From positions 1-25,284 of the IMG/VR virus record IMGVR_UViG_3300025120_000495: a DNA stretch of 25,284 bases; one strand, given 5' to 3'. The position numbers were made by a program, and so were the translations under genes. The notes under the pieces were generated by a model. It did no database searches, had not been told where the DNA came from, and saw only the letters and a program-made list of their open reading frames with translations. The DNA comes from a virus. Shown piece by piece: positions 1-6,411 of this stretch (its first letter is position 1; each line of letters opens with the position of its first letter).

Positions 1-1
1 G

Positions 2-145
2 TACGATCAAAAGGTTTACAACCTAATACAAGGAGAATATAGTATAACAGAACTATCAAAGAAAACAAACATAACCTATCATTCTCTTTACAACACATTT
101 AGAAAAGTAAAGGATAGACTAAAAGAAAAGATAAATGAAGATTAA
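2..145 (+). CDS. C-terminal part of a small HTH-like early protein (5' end outside window)
   Basis: An open frame enters from the left edge and ends at TAA 143-145, giving 47 residues. The stretch ITELSKKTNITYHSLYNT reads like a helix-turn-helix (first helix, turn at TNIT, recognition helix), followed by a basic tail RKVKDRLKEKI. This suggests a DNA-binding domain, perhaps a sigma-like or transposase-like HTH in an early-region regulator. The start and the rest of the protein are missing, so the family cannot be named. Its stop codon lies inside the left arm of the first hairpin repeat. Being open to the window edge and in the same direction as the next genes supports it as real. Confidence 0.55.
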   Translation, partial: YDQKVYNLIQGEYSITELSKKTNITYHSLYNTFRKVKDRLKEKINED

Positions 146-191
146 CGCTGAGTGTATGGGGCGTTTTAATGCCTTTTACACCTTGTTAGGT
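143..191 (+). repeat. Hairpin repeat copy 1 (attC-like element left of the methyltransferase gene)
   Basis: An 11-nt arm (GTGTATGGGGC, 152-162) faces GCCTTTTACAC (171-181) across the loop GTTTTAAT (163-170). Pairing is complete apart from one T-T mismatch and two G-T wobbles. Outside the stem, TAAC (143-146) can pair with GTTA (185-188), leaving unpaired spacers GCTGA and CTT. The right end GTTAGGT fits the GTTRRRY consensus of integron attC sites; the left end fits RYYYAAC in all but one position. No T-tract follows, so it is a poor intrinsic terminator. A second copy with the same loop lies at 1043-1084. Confidence 0.7.
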
Positions 192-215
192 GTAGTTTAA
201 TTTAAAATAATAAGA

Positions 216-992
216 ATGGATTTATTTAATACAGAAAAAGAGTATTTTTTACCTAAAGAATATATAGGTAAAGAAACTAAAAACGGAGGTTTAACAAAAA
301 ACAATCCGAGAAAATGGACTAAAAAAGAAATTGAATGGGCTTTAAACCTAAAAGAAAAAGGGTTTAAAAATAAAGATATAGCAAAGTTTTTGTATAGAGA
401 TTTGATTAGTGTTTCTATAAAGATGAAAAGACTATCTAAAAAGAACGGTGTTACCTATAACGAGCCACATAGAGAAGATAAGTACCGACACAATGATTTA
501 TTTTTAGCAGAGATTAAACCTAAAGTAGTTTTAGACTTGTTTTCGGGTGCTACATCATATTATGACGATAAAGTAGATGTACTTTACACAAATGATATAG
601 ATAAAAGGTTTAATACTTACTATTCTGAAAAAGCTGAAAAATTAGTATGTAAATTATATTATGAAAAGGCAAAGTTTGATTTAATAGATATTGATCCGTT
701 TGGCTCTGCTTATGATTGTTTTGATTTGTGTATAAAGATGGCTATAAAAGGATTAATTATAACACTTGGAGAAATAGGACATAAAAGATGGAAAAGGTTA
801 GATTTTGTAAGAACTCATTACGGAATTGAAAGTTTAGAAGATTTTACAAGCAAAAGGATAGTTAATGAAATAATAAAAATAGGTGCAAGAAATAAGAAAA
901 AACTTATACCAATATTTTTAAATGATTATAGAAATATATCAAGAGTTTATTTTAAGATTGAAAAATTAAAAATAACAGAGCAATGGGAGTAA
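216..992 (+). CDS. HTH plus Trm1-like SAM-dependent methyltransferase
   Basis: This 258-residue protein has two parts. Residues about 33-77 look like a helix-turn-helix (WTKKEIEWAL followed by GFKNKDIAKFL). Residues about 103-190 look like a class I methyltransferase core: motif I VLDLFSG (105-111), an acidic end of the second strand TNDID (125-129), and DIDPFGS (158-164). DPFGS is the signature of the Trm1 tRNA guanine-26 methyltransferase family, not the DPPY/NPPY of adenine-N6 DNA methylases, but the protein is much shorter than Trm1. The substrate (tRNA, phage DNA or other RNA) cannot be read from the sequence; the N-terminal HTH favours nucleic acid. The gene stands alone between two matching hairpins, as an accessory cassette would. 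The ATG at 216 follows an A/T-rich leader. Confidence 0.6.
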   Translation: MDLFNTEKEYFLPKEYIGKETKNGGLTKNNPRKWTKKEIEWALNLKEKGFKNKDIAKFLYRDLISVSIKMKRLSKKNGVTYNEPHREDKYRHNDLFLAEIKPKVVLDLFSGATSYYDDKVDVLYTNDIDKRFNTYYSEKAEKLVCKLYYEKAKFDLIDIDPFGSAYDCFDLCIKMAIKGLIITLGEIGHKRWKRLDFVRTHYGIESLEDFTSKRIVNEIIKIGARNKKKLIPIFLNDYRNISRVYFKIEKLKITEQWE

Positions 993-1042
993 TTACACCT
1001 AATTGAGAGAGAATGCACTTACAAACCTTTAATTGTTTAGAA

Positions 1043-1084
1043 TAATTGTGTATGGCACGTTTTAATGTGTTATACACTTAGTTA
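1043..1084 (+). repeat. Hairpin repeat copy 2 (right of the methyltransferase gene)
   Basis: GTGTATGGCAC (1048-1058) and GTGTTATACAC (1067-1077) pair through all 11 positions (two G-T) around the loop GTTTTAAT, identical to copy 1. The inner three pairs differ from copy 1 (CAC/GTG against GGC/GCC) with both sides changed, so the pairing is kept although the sequence is not. TAAT (1043-1046) can pair with GTTA (1081-1084), three nt outside the stem as in copy 1. Just after the methyltransferase stop, TTACACCTAATTGAG resembles the right flank of copy 1 and may be a remnant of another copy. Confidence 0.7.
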
Positions 1085-1108
1085 AAATGAATATTAACTT
1101 TTAAATAT

Positions 1109-1237
1109 ATGAAACTAGGAGACTTAATAGAACGCATCACATACTATACTGGTATTAAATGGTTATGGAAGAAACTCTATCCAGATTGCAGGTGTAAAGA
1201 AAGACAAGAAAACTTAAACGATATAGAACTATGGTAA
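1109..1237 (+). CDS. Small conserved-looking phage protein with a CxC motif
   Basis: A 42-residue protein starting MKLGDLIERITYYTGIKWL, with CRCKERQENL near the end. The layout (short amphipathic N-terminus, aromatic middle, CxC followed by charged residues) resembles small proteins I associate with phages of Flavobacteriia, but I cannot name a function. The two cysteines could bind metal only with partners from another chain. The start ATG at 1109 follows TTAAATAT, a typical leader here, and the stop overlaps the next gene by 7 nt, which supports translation as part of an operon. Confidence 0.6.
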   Translation: MKLGDLIERITYYTGIKWLWKKLYPDCRCKERQENLNDIELW

Positions 1238-1515
1238 ACTTTAAAGAACTAGAAGAAGAAGGCTATTTTATTACAATAGATAAAAGGTCTAAAGAATACA
1301 AAGAGTATAAGAAATGGAAAGCAAAAGACTCAGAAGATACAATCATCTGGAGAGCAGTCAATGAAAGACTATCCTCTACAATGTCAAGAGCTGACTTTAA
1401 AATAATGTGTGAGCTTCATGCAAAACACTTTAACCACAAGTATAAAGAGATTTGTACTTGTAGCAAGAGTACAATAAGAGAATGGATTAGTGAACTAAAT
1501 AATAAACTTTTGTGA
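1231..1515 (+). CDS. Hypothetical early phage protein, 94 residues
   Basis: A soluble, lysine- and glutamate-rich protein with no membrane segment. The C-terminal part HAKHFNHKYKEICTCSKSTIREW contains two His and two Cys (C-T-C) and then a helix that could act as a DNA-contacting helix (STIREWISELNN). A small zinc-stabilised nucleic-acid-binding fold is possible but unproven. It overlaps the preceding gene by 7 nt and the next possible gene by 4 nt (GTGA). I do not recognise a named family. Confidence 0.7.
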   Translation: MVNFKELEEEGYFITIDKRSKEYKEYKKWKAKDSEDTIIWRAVNERLSSTMSRADFKIMCELHAKHFNHKYKEICTCSKSTIREWISELNNKLL

Positions 1516-1670
1516 GACTAACTCGCTATGAAATAAAAATAGGGTTTTTCAAAGGGTTGCTAATAGGAATTAGACACTACCCTTTTTATGATAATAATAT
1601 TTATGAAGAAGATATAGTTATCTACTTAGGAATAACACAAATAATAATTACAAGAATATATGAATACTAG
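1512..1670 (+). CDS. Small hypothetical protein with GTG start
   Basis: GTG at 1512 overlaps the stop of the previous gene (GTGA). The frame runs 52 residues to TAG at 1668-1670, overlapping the next start by 11 nt. The product begins RLTRYEIKIGFFKGLLIGI and ends with a hydrophobic, isoleucine-rich stretch (DIVIYLGITQIIITRIY) that could lie in or on the membrane. It fills an otherwise non-coding gap of about 145 nt with coding-like composition, which is the main support. The function is unknown; GTG rather than ATG makes the start less certain. Confidence 0.5.
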   Translation: MRLTRYEIKIGFFKGLLIGIRHYPFYDNNIYEEDIVIYLGITQIIITRIYEY

Positions 1671-1878
1671 AGAGAAATTTGCAGAACTTGAAGAAGAACA
1701 AGATAGTATTGTTCAATCAGTTGTAAGCTCTTTTAAGCAACGTTCTAATGTTGGTATAAGGAAATACAACAAGACAATGGATAGAAATGATTTAAGCACT
1801 TTGGAATGGCTACAACATCTACAAGAGGAGCTTATGGATGCTACATTGTATTTAGAAAAACTAAAAAAAGAATTATGA
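1660..1878 (+). CDS. MazG-like (all-alpha NTP pyrophosphatase fold) small protein candidate
   Basis: A 72-residue, helical, acidic protein. SFKQRSNVGIRKYNKTMDR followed by LEWLQHLQEELMDATLYLEKL is the pattern of short phage proteins related to MazG/all-alpha NTP pyrophosphatases: an R...G..KY segment, then EELMDA, matching the family's ExxxD metal-binding helix. Only one such helix is visible, so a complete four-helix active site would need a dimer or the protein may be inactive. A role in nucleotide pool housekeeping is inferred from this resemblance only. The ATG at 1660 follows ATAT; the next gene's ATG overlaps its stop (ATGA). Confidence 0.6.
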   Translation: MNTREKFAELEEEQDSIVQSVVSSFKQRSNVGIRKYNKTMDRNDLSTLEWLQHLQEELMDATLYLEKLKKEL

Positions 1879-2012
1879 AAAATAAAAAGTTTACAATTAA
1901 CGAGAGAATAACTTTAGTAGAACGTATGGTTTTTAAATTAGCTCACGAAGTACAAGCAATTGTACAAGCTATAAATATGACTGCTGAAAAAAAAAGTGAT
2001 GATTTAAAATAA
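1875..2012 (+). CDS. Small helical early protein, 45 residues
   Basis: Start ATG 1875 overlaps the previous stop (ATGA). The product MKNKKFTINERITLVERM... is predicted to be almost all helix with a charged end (AEKKSDD). An in-frame ATG further upstream (1806) would lie deep inside the previous gene, so 1875 is chosen. No family is recognised. It is the last gene before the first late promoter motif, whose A-tract begins at 2011, overlapping the stop codon. Confidence 0.55.
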   Translation: MKNKKFTINERITLVERMVFKLAHEVQAIVQAINMTAEKKSDDLK

Positions 2013-2037
2013 AAAAGGCTTCTTATTTCATTATATA
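2011..2037 (+). promoter_or_regulatory. Late promoter motif copy 1 (terminase unit)
   Basis: AAAAAA at 2011-2016 and ATTATATA at 2030-2037, with TTTC immediately before the latter. The distance from the A-tract start to ATTATATA is 19 nt, as in the other five copies. Here the next ATG (2068) is 38 nt after the first base of ATTATATA, so this transcript would have a leader of about 20-30 nt. Confidence 0.6.
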
Positions 2038-2067
2038 AATAGAGATTATTAATAATTTTATTTAATT

Positions 2068-2307
2068 ATGGATAGGAGAAAGAATAACGGAGGTCATAAA
2101 TCAGCTGGTAGAAAGTCTAAAGCAGAAGAAGTGCAAATGATTGAGAGGCTTACTCCATTAGAACCTAAAGCATTTGAAGCATTAAAAGAAGGTATAGACA
2201 AAGGAGACTTTAAATATGTACAGATGTTTTATCATTACTATGCTGGTAAACCAAAAGAAACAAAAGATATAACCATAAGCTCAGAACAACCTTTATTTGA
2301 TTTGTAG
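2068..2307 (+). CDS. terS: Terminase small subunit candidate
   Basis: A 79-residue protein directly abutting the large terminase gene. It starts with a basic, glycine-rich GGHKSAGRKSKAEE stretch typical of the N-terminus of short phage terminase small subunits, then a helical part PLEPKAFEALKEGIDKGDFKYVQMFYHYYAGKP, and a flexible tail. In the family, the small subunit recognises packaging sites on DNA and hands it to the large subunit. It is shorter than classical small subunits (usually over 130 residues). The call rests on the basic GRKSK-type N-terminus and on position. Confidence 0.7.
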   Translation: MDRRKNNGGHKSAGRKSKAEEVQMIERLTPLEPKAFEALKEGIDKGDFKYVQMFYHYYAGKPKETKDITISSEQPLFDL

Positions 2308-3474
2308 ATGTTTCAAACAACTACTGCTATAAGGAAGTTGCATTCTCTAACAAAGAGAAAGAAAATTATTCAGGGAGGAACTTCCGCAGGAAAAACTTTT
2401 GGAATACTTCCTATCTTAATAGATAGATGTATAAGAACACCTAACCTTGAAACAAGTGTAGTATCTGAATCAATACCACATTTAAGAAGAGGTTGTATAA
2501 GAGACTTCTTAAAGATTATGCTTTTAACTAATAGGTTTAGAGATAGTCAATGGAATAGATCGTCTTTAACTTATACGTTTACAAATGGCTCTTATATTGA
2601 GTTCTTCTCAGTAGAGCAACCAGATAAACTAAGAGGAGCAAGAAGGAATGTATTGTATGTCAATGAAGCAAACAATGTACCCTTTGAAGCATACAACCAA
2701 TTAGCAATAAGAACCTCTGGAGATATATGGATTGACTTTAACCCAACTGCTAATTTTTGGGCGCATAAAGAGATAGCTGGAAAAGAAGATGCAGACTTTA
2801 TAACTCTTACCTACTTAGATAATGAAGCTCTACCTGATACAATAGTACAAGAGATAGAAGCTGCAAAAGAGAAAGCAAAAAACTCTACTTATTGGAGTAA
2901 TTGGTGGAAGGTGTATGGTCTTGGTCAGATAGGTTCTTTAGATGGTGTATGTATTACAGACTGGAAAGAGATAAAAGAACTACCAGAAGAAGCAAGGTTA
3001 TTATGTGGAGGTATGGACTTTGGCTATCAAAATGATCCAAGCACGTATATCAGATTATATAAATACAACGATGCATATATCTTTGATGAGGTATTCTACC
3101 AAAAGAAACTTCTTAATACAGATATCTCAAATCTATTAAAGCAGCACAATGTAACAGAGGTTGTCTATGCAGATTCAGCAGAACCTAAATCAATTGCTGA
3201 ACTAAGAACATACAAGCATAAAGTGTTACCATGTACTAAAGGTAAAGACTCAATTGTATATGGTATAAACTTAATCAACCAAAACAAAATCTTTGTAACC
3301 AGCAGAAGCAAGAACTTAATTAAAGAGTTGCAGTCTTATACTTGGATGAAAGACAGAGAGGGGAATACTATTAATAAACCTATTGATGCTTTTAACCATT
3401 GTGTAGATGCAGCACGTTACGCAATCTCTTCTCAGCTAAAGAATCCAAACAAGGGTAAATACTTTATAAGGTAA
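2308..3474 (+). CDS. terL: Terminase large subunit (PBSX/phage_terminase_3-like)
   Basis: A 388-residue DNA-packaging motor. ATPase domain: Walker A GGTSAGKT (residues 23-30), Walker B VLYVNEA with catalytic Glu at about 120, and coupling motif IDFNPT (142-147). C-terminal RNase H-like nuclease: GMDFGYQNDPS with Asp 237, YADSAEP with Asp 289, and PIDAFNHCVDAARYA with Asp 360 and 367. All key residues are present and the length is usual for the shorter terminases of this family. It sits at the prohead portal, cuts and pumps DNA. ATG at 2308 follows the terS stop with no gap. Confidence 0.93.
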   Translation: MFQTTTAIRKLHSLTKRKKIIQGGTSAGKTFGILPILIDRCIRTPNLETSVVSESIPHLRRGCIRDFLKIMLLTNRFRDSQWNRSSLTYTFTNGSYIEFFSVEQPDKLRGARRNVLYVNEANNVPFEAYNQLAIRTSGDIWIDFNPTANFWAHKEIAGKEDADFITLTYLDNEALPDTIVQEIEAAKEKAKNSTYWSNWWKVYGLGQIGSLDGVCITDWKEIKELPEEARLLCGGMDFGYQNDPSTYIRLYKYNDAYIFDEVFYQKKLLNTDISNLLKQHNVTEVVYADSAEPKSIAELRTYKHKVLPCTKGKDSIVYGINLINQNKIFVTSRSKNLIKELQSYTWMKDREGNTINKPIDAFNHCVDAARYAISSQLKNPNKGKYFIR

Positions 3475-3623
3475 TGAGTAATGAGCAAATGATAGCAATT
3501 GTTCAGTGCTTTATACACCATAGAACAAACAAACAAGTGAGGATATCTCTACCAAGTAAACCTCAACATTTTTTATTACTTACAAAGGCTTATGAAAATA
3601 GTTTGCCTTATTTCATAAAATAG
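3474..3623 (+). CDS. Small hypothetical protein after terminase
   Basis: ATG at 3474 shares its A with the terminase stop (TAATG), and 49 codons run to TAG 3621-3623. The product MSNEQMIAIVQCFIHHRTNK... has no membrane segment or recognised motif; two histidines follow a cysteine (CFIHH). The gene fills the gap between terL and the next promoter, and its stop overlaps that promoter's upstream part. Function unknown. Confidence 0.55.
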   Translation: MSNEQMIAIVQCFIHHRTNKQVRISLPSKPQHFLLLTKAYENSLPYFIK

Positions 3624-3643
3624 GTCTCTTTTTTCATTATATA
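3617..3643 (+). promoter_or_regulatory. Late promoter motif copy 2 (tail block)
   Basis: AAAA at 3617-3620, TTTC at 3632-3635 and ATTATATA at 3636-3643. The A-tract to ATTATATA distance is 19 nt. The start codon of the tail assembly chaperone (3647) begins 11 nt after the first base of ATTATATA. If ATTATATA is the -10 element, the transcript would start at or just after the start codon region and be leaderless or nearly so. Confidence 0.6.
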
Positions 3644-3646
3644 TAT

Positions 3647-4297
3647 ATGAAGATAGAAATAAACGTACCTACATCACTAAGTGAGATTACATTAAGACAA
3701 TACCAAAAGTTCTTAAAGATAGCAGAAGAGAATCCAGAGGGTAATTTCTTGGATGCTAAAATGATAGAGATATTCTGTGGAATACCTTTATCAGATAGCT
3801 ACAAATTAAAGATGTCTAGTGTTACTGCAATTATAGATATACTTACTGATATGCTAGAAGTAAGACCTAATCACGTTGAGAGATTTAAACTCAATGGTGT
3901 TGAGTATGGTTTTATACCAGACCTAGATGAAATGTCTTTAGGAGAATATATAGACTTGGATAACAATGCTTCTAAATGGGAGAATATGCACATAGCTATG
4001 AACGTATTGTACAGACCAGTTGTAACAAGTAAAGTAGGTAAATACAACATAGAAGAATACACAATAAGCAATCCAGAGAAGATGTTAGATATGCCATTAG
4101 ATGCTGCATTAGGATCTTTATTTTTTTTTTATCATCTCGGAATAGAATTATCGAAGCATACGATTCTCTCTTCCAATCTGGAGGAAATGGAGGGTTTTCA
4201 AGAGCAGCTAATTTCTCTGCAAAATGGGGTTGGTATCAATCAATTTATGGTCTCGCTGGAGGAGATGTTACAAGGTTTGAAGATATCACTAAATTAA
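3647..4297 (+). CDS. Tail assembly chaperone, short (0-frame) form
   Basis: A 216-residue protein, first of the tail block. The N-terminal part (ITLRQYQKFLKIAEENPE...) is helical and acidic. Residues about 150-161 (PLDAALGSLFFF) precede a T10 tract at 4121-4130 that encodes FFF. In the 0 frame, translation continues for 55 codons (YHLGIELSKH...) to TAA at 4295-4297. A second open frame continues from the tract to 4380. Tail assembly chaperones of tailed phages commonly make a short and a frameshifted long form that bind the tape measure during tail assembly; the layout here fits that. Unlike lambda G/GT, the gene lies at the start of the tail block, not directly before the tape measure. Confidence 0.7.
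   Translation: MKIEINVPTSLSEITLRQYQKFLKIAEENPEGNFLDAKMIEIFCGIPLSDSYKLKMSSVTAIIDILTDMLEVRPNHVERFKLNGVEYGFIPDLDEMSLGEYIDLDNNASKWENMHIAMNVLYRPVVTSKVGKYNIEEYTISNPEKMLDMPLDAALGSLFFFYHLGIELSKHTILSSNLEEMEGFQEQLISLQNGVGINQFMVSLEEMLQGLKISLN
4121..4130 (+). promoter_or_regulatory. Slippery T10 tract, candidate -1 ribosomal frameshift site
   Basis: Ten consecutive T preceded by TTTA. The 0-frame reads TTT TTT TTT TAT. Heptamers of the form T TTT TTT allow both tRNAs to re-pair after slipping back one base, after which TTA TCA TCT CGG continues in the long frame. A miscounted homopolymer in the assembly would give the same appearance. Confidence 0.6.
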
Positions 4298-4380
4298 ATA
4301 TACATCAATGCTTTACAATGTTATCATTCATGAAAGAGAAAGCAGAGCTGGAAGCACAACAAATAAAAAGTAAGTTTTAA
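4129..4380 (+). CDS. Tail assembly chaperone, -1 frame extension (long form 3647-4380, 244 residues)
   Basis: After the T tract the -1 frame is open for 83 codons to TAA 4378-4380, immediately before the next ATG at 4381. The product SSRNRIIEAYDSLFQ...SAKWGWYQSIYGLAGGD... is protein-like, with a Trp/Tyr-rich segment and a charged helix MKEKAELEAQQIKSKF. It would be joined to the first 161 residues of the short form. There is no credible start codon early in this frame, so it is best explained as a frameshift product. Without a frameshift, the 83-nt stretch 4298-4380 would have no coding function. Confidence 0.7.
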   Translation, partial: LSSRNRIIEAYDSLFQSGGNGGFSRAANFSAKWGWYQSIYGLAGGDVTRFEDITKLNIHQCFTMLSFMKEKAELEAQQIKSKF

Positions 4381-4836
4381 ATGAAAGGATTTTATCAAGT
4401 AACCGAAACCATAAAGAATCAATTACTATCAGATGTAAATGTAAACACAGTAACAACTGGAGACATTACAAATATTGATTTATCAAAGCAGACTATATTT
4501 CCTTTATCACATATTATGATTGATTCAGTTACTATTAGAGATAATACTTTAGATTTTAGTTTATCTATTCTAGCTATAGATTTGGTTGATGTTTCAAAAG
4601 AACCAGTTGTAGATGTGTTTATAGGTAACAATAATGAGCAAGATATATTAAATACACAATTAGCAGTACTTAATAAACTAGCACAAGTTTTAGGAAGAGG
4701 GCAGTTGTATCAAGACTTATATCAATTAGAAGGAGACCCAGTACTAAGTCCTAAATTTGACTATATAGAAAACCAACTTGCTGGTTGGGAAATGACATTG
4801 CAAATCTCAATAAACAATGACATTAGCATATGTTAA
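4381..4836 (+). CDS. Tail terminator / tail completion protein candidate
   Basis: A 151-residue protein whose first residues MKGFYQVTETIKNQLLSDV form a helix followed by mixed strands; the centre contains IDSVTIRDNTLDFSLSILAID, an alternating beta pattern, and a C-terminal strand WEMTLQISINND. This alpha plus beta layout and the position between the chaperone and a gp10-like neck gene resemble tail terminator or completion proteins that cap the tail tube. I cannot identify a family motif. ATG directly follows the long chaperone stop; the end overlaps the next gene by 7 nt. Confidence 0.5.
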   Translation: MKGFYQVTETIKNQLLSDVNVNTVTTGDITNIDLSKQTIFPLSHIMIDSVTIRDNTLDFSLSILAIDLVDVSKEPVVDVFIGNNNEQDILNTQLAVLNKLAQVLGRGQLYQDLYQLEGDPVLSPKFDYIENQLAGWEMTLQISINNDISIC

Positions 4837-5360
4837 ACAATGTTAAAAACGAGCTTAGTCTTTTTTCAAAGTATGTCATTCAACAATCAAGAATGAATCT
4901 AACAAAGGGAAAAAAGAACGTATCAAAAGAGCTTTATAATAGTTTGGATTATGATTTGAATGTTAGTCCAAACAGTTTCTCTCTTAGCTTCTTAATGGAG
5001 GAATATGGTATGTTTCAAGACAAGGGTGTTAAGGGTAAGAATTCAAGTGCTAAAGCACCAAACTCTCCTTATAAGTTTGGAAGTGGTACTGGTAGAAAAG
5101 GGGGTTTAACAGAGTCTATTAATAAATGGGTAAGAGCAAGAAGATTTCAATTTAGAGATAAAAAGAGTGGTAGGTTTATGAGTTATGATTCAACTGCTTT
5201 TTTAATTTCAAGAAGCATTTATAATAAAGGAATAGAGGCAAGTCTATTTTTTACCAAACCATTTGAAAGAGCATTTAAGAGATTAGACAAAGACATAATA
5301 GAAGCATACAAATTAGATGTTGAAGAACTACTAAAATTTACAACCAATGGCAATAATTAA
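4830..5360 (+). CDS. HK97 gp10-like neck / head-tail joining protein
   Basis: A 176-residue basic protein. The stretch MEEYGMFQDKGVKGK (about residues 56-70) matches the YGxFxDxG-type core often seen in HK97 gp10-like neck proteins, where it precedes a variable loop (here GKNSSAKAPNSPYKFGSGTG). A C-terminal helix with alternating Phe and basic residues (FFTKPFERAFKRLDKD) also fits. Such proteins sit at the head-tail joint or top of the tail. It overlaps its neighbours on both sides (7 and 14 nt), indicating tight translational coupling. Confidence 0.6.
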   Translation: MLNNVKNELSLFSKYVIQQSRMNLTKGKKNVSKELYNSLDYDLNVSPNSFSLSFLMEEYGMFQDKGVKGKNSSAKAPNSPYKFGSGTGRKGGLTESINKWVRARRFQFRDKKSGRFMSYDSTAFLISRSIYNKGIEASLFFTKPFERAFKRLDKDIIEAYKLDVEELLKFTTNGNN

Positions 5361-6411
5361 TACAAGAAGCCCACATTTTTTATCTGTATCAGATGCTGAC
5401 TTAGCAACTGCAACTTTAGATATTGAGATTTATACTGGAGATGAAACAACTGGTTATAGTGGTACACCTCAATACAACCTTAGTAAAAAGATAATACTAA
5501 ACACAACTAAAATATCTTTTGAAATATCAGAGCTTATAAGAGACTATTTAGATATAACTTTTGAAGGAGATTATGATGCTTCTGCTGAACAATCTTGTAA
5601 ATGGGTAAGAACAATACTTACTGCACTTGATGGTAATGGTGTACAATTATCACAAACAATAAGCACAGATTTAGCCTTTGAGAGTTATGGCTATTTTGAA
5701 GATGGTTCAAATTATTCTTTTGAATATGAAGGCTTATTAATGAGTAATAGTGAAATGTTTATAAAGTCTGGAGATGAGATAAAAATACCAGTACAAACAG
5801 ATAGAAGTGTAACTGCTAAATTTTATGATTCAGATAATGGTCTTTTAGATTCTGAAACATTTTCTTTATCAGACCAATCACAAGACAAAGTAGTTTATAC
5901 ATCTTATACAGATAACCAAGCAGTAAAGGCAACCATTCAATATACTGGAGATGCTGGTTCTGAAACTTCAACTATAAAAATATCACAATTAAGCGAGTGT
6001 AAATTCACACCTTATAAGACAACATTTATAAATAAGTTTGGAGTGTTGCAAGACTTATACTTCTTTAAAAAGTCAGTAGAGAAAATGACTACTAAAAGAG
6101 AAAGCTACAAAGCAAATATTTTATCATCAAGCAATACTTACAATACCTACAATCACACAAAAAGAGATTTCAATATCGTAGCAAGCGAATCTATTTCTTT
6201 AAGTAGTGGTTTTGTAAATGAATCTTACAACGAGGTGTTTAAGCAGATGATGTTGTCAGAGAAGGTATGGATCACAAACCCAAACAATCAAGTATATCCT
6301 ATCAATATAAAGACAAGCAACATCACATACAAAACAAGTGTAAATGATAGGTTAGTAGAATACACAATAGAGTTTGACAATTCATACAATGTTTTAAATG
6401 ACATAAGGTAA
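5347..6411 (+). CDS. Tail protein of unknown role, 354 residues
   Basis: A beta-rich protein lacking transmembrane segments or cysteine clusters. The N-terminal part has a pattern of alternating strands (TATLDIEIYTGDE, KISFEISELIRDYLDITFEG), and the C-terminal part (ITYKTSVNDRLVEYTIEFDNS) reads like a structural beta domain. It lies between the neck gene and the large tail gene; its stop directly abuts the next ATG. A role as distal tail or baseplate-adaptor protein is possible from position only. I do not recognise a family. Confidence 0.65.
   Translation: MAIINTRSPHFLSVSDADLATATLDIEIYTGDETTGYSGTPQYNLSKKIILNTTKISFEISELIRDYLDITFEGDYDASAEQSCKWVRTILTALDGNGVQLSQTISTDLAFESYGYFEDGSNYSFEYEGLLMSNSEMFIKSGDEIKIPVQTDRSVTAKFYDSDNGLLDSETFSLSDQSQDKVVYTSYTDNQAVKATIQYTGDAGSETSTIKISQLSECKFTPYKTTFINKFGVLQDLYFFKKSVEKMTTKRESYKANILSSSNTYNTYNHTKRDFNIVASESISLSSGFVNESYNEVFKQMMLSEKVWITNPNNQVYPINIKTSNITYKTSVNDRLVEYTIEFDNSYNVLNDIR

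Noticed and set aside
1806-1874. Longer start for the 45-residue early gene
   Set aside because: It overlaps most of the end of the previous gene; ATGA overlap at 1875 fits the coupling style of the operon.
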